Source: Prosthecobacter sp. (GTDB lineage Bacteria > Verrucomicrobiota > Verrucomicrobiia > Verrucomicrobiales > Verrucomicrobiaceae). From it: a stretch of DNA of 64,000 bases. Both the position numbers and the translations under genes were made by a program. A model generated the notes under the pieces. That model did no database searches and was not told the origin of the DNA. It worked only from the letters and a program-made list of their open reading frames with translations. Of the stretch, positions 63,208 through 64,000 are shown piece by piece (the first letter of the stretch is position 1; the number at the start of each line of letters is the position of its first letter). The stretch spans positions 124,001 to 188,000 of the forward strand of contig NZ_JAXMIH010000011.1 in assembly GCF_034366625.1 (NCBI RefSeq), in the 5' to 3' direction.

Positions 63208-63645
63208 ATGAAGACCGTTCTCGATCGCATGGTTTCAGCGGGGTGTCTTCTCTTGCTGGCCGCCTTCGTGGTGGCGATTGTTTGGACGTTCATTGCAGGC
63301 TGGAATCACAGCATCTGGATTGGGGTCATCTTGGGACTCGGCCTCCTGCTAGGGCAGTATTCGCGTTATAGGCTTTGCCGTGCAGTTCAGGCCATGATTG
63401 ACTCAGCGTTTGTCTCACGAGGTATTCAGTCACCCACATTCACGCAGGCTGGTAGCTATGGCTATCCCGGTTATCGGCTCTCGTTCGCCAGTAAAGAGGC
63501 TGAGCAGGCTGCACTGAGCAGCGGTGCTTTGTCGGCATTCAAGGCCAGTATTCAGGACTATCATCGAGACGACGGATCGAAGAGCCGTCCGTTTGACGTT
63601 GAGATGGCAGTTCACACCACCTACCCGAACAAGCCACTCTTCTGA
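63208..63645 (+). CDS. Cassette gene 4: small membrane protein
   Basis: A 145-residue protein with two transmembrane helices (about 10-30 and 36-52) and a soluble tail ending in FDVEMAVHTTYPNKPLF. Not recognised. Start ATG at 63208 lies 28 bases after attC 3; the stop precedes attC 4 by about 33 bases. Confidence 0.68.
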   Translation: MKTVLDRMVSAGCLLLLAAFVVAIVWTFIAGWNHSIWIGVILGLGLLLGQYSRYRLCRAVQAMIDSAFVSRGIQSPTFTQAGSYGYPGYRLSFASKEAEQAALSSGALSAFKASIQDYHRDDGSKSRPFDVEMAVHTTYPNKPLF

Positions 63646-63678
63646 CTCACCTATGAGCAGCAAACATCCACAACCAAA

Positions 63679-63766
63679 GGCGAACGGATGCAGGCAACGG
63701 CTCGAATGGCATCTGTCGTGTCAGCGACACTTCCCGCTCGCCGTCGCCTGATCCGAAGCGTTCGGC
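63679..63766 (+). other. attC-like recombination site 4
   Basis: An 88-bp site from GGCGAAC (63679-63685) to GTTCGGC (63760-63766), with inner arms CGGATGCAGGCAACGGC and GCCGTCGCCTGATCCG. GTTCGGC differs by one base from the boxes of sites 1-3. The short spacer between GGCGAAC and CGGAT (no AAAA) sets it apart from sites 2 and 3. Confidence 0.78.
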
Positions 63767-63792
63767 CTATGGGTAACCTTCTTGTCCCCATC

Positions 63793-64000
63793 ATGATGAG
63801 CACTCAACAGCCTGAGATCTCTAGTAGAACCGATCACCAACGGCGCAGCTCGGGAGGGGCTGGCGGCATCGTTCTTGTTGGCTGGTTTTTACTGATGTGC
63901 TCTATCAACACTCTCTCCGCGGCCCCTGGCGCACGCGCGCATGGGGCCACCGCGTCGGAGGTGCTTGTCCTGCTACTCGTGCTTCCTTGCCTTGCCGTGA
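63793..64000 (+). CDS. Cassette gene 5, partial: small membrane protein
   Basis: An open frame from ATG 63793 (or 63796) that continues past the end of the window. At least 69 residues: a polar N-terminus, a hydrophobic helix (GGIVLVGWFLLMCSI near 25-39) and a second (VLVLLLVLPCLAV) at the window edge. Its position after attC 4 indicates the next cassette. Incomplete, so no family can be given. Confidence 0.5.
   Translation, partial: MMSTQQPEISSRTDHQRRSSGGAGGIVLVGWFLLMCSINTLSAAPGARAHGATASEVLVLLLVLPCLAV

Overview
The window looks like a chromosomal segment of a Verrucomicrobiota bacterium, probably near Prosthecobacter/Verrucomicrobium. The evidence is two sets of planctomycete/verrucomicrobial surface genes (PSCyt1-DUF1549-DUF1553, DUF1501, FecR-LamG, sulfatase), a YdjY-domain gene, a DUF4175 gene, and a pilus operon laid out like the Akkermansia Amuc_1098-1102 locus. 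The genus is inference; no rRNA or tRNA gene was seen.

Layout. 0-3.9 kb: an RluA-type pseudouridine synthase, an ArsC/Spx-like protein, two secreted hydrolases and a small unknown protein. 4.0-17.4 kb: a Bat-like operon (MoxR ATPase, DUF58, BatA-like membrane protein, DUF4175 giant coiled-coil protein, FHA-Sel1 membrane protein). It is interrupted twice: by an AT-richer island with an FRG-domain gene and an unknown gene, and by a RAYT transposase bracketed by two inverted pairs of REP palindromes. 17.4-23.5 kb, minus strand: an 885-residue exported protein built from three tandem secretin-related modules, a prenyltransferase/squalene-cyclase-fold protein, a YdjY protein and a sugar-binding lipoprotein.

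23.6-35.1 kb, plus strand: a UDP-glucuronate decarboxylase-like SDR, then a five-gene type IV pilus alignment/secretin operon containing a PilM-PilN fusion, a clear terminator, and coaE-rho-rnd overlapping by ATGA. 35.1-55.1 kb, minus strand: one long run of 14 genes holding two copies of the module sigma factor / FecR-LamG / PSCyt1-DUF1549-DUF1553 / DUF1501. The upstream copy also carries truD, a sulfatase and two unknown secreted proteins; the downstream copy has a frameshift in its DUF1553 gene and ends with a double ModA-like protein. 55.2-60.0 kb: a glycosyltransferase, a methyltransferase, an arginyltransferase-like protein and a DUF4407 membrane protein.

60.0-64.0 kb is accessory: REP-like hairpins, a 21-bp tandem repeat, 13 copies of a heptanucleotide, a 47-bp palindrome, then a gene-cassette array. 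Four attC-like sites with paired GAAC/GTTC boxes and an unpaired base in one arm separate small plus-strand genes of unknown function. No integron integrase lies in the window. The features most worth following up are the triple secretin-module protein, the integrase-less cassette array, the RAYT/REP unit and the duplicated sigma/FecR/DUF1553/DUF1501 modules.
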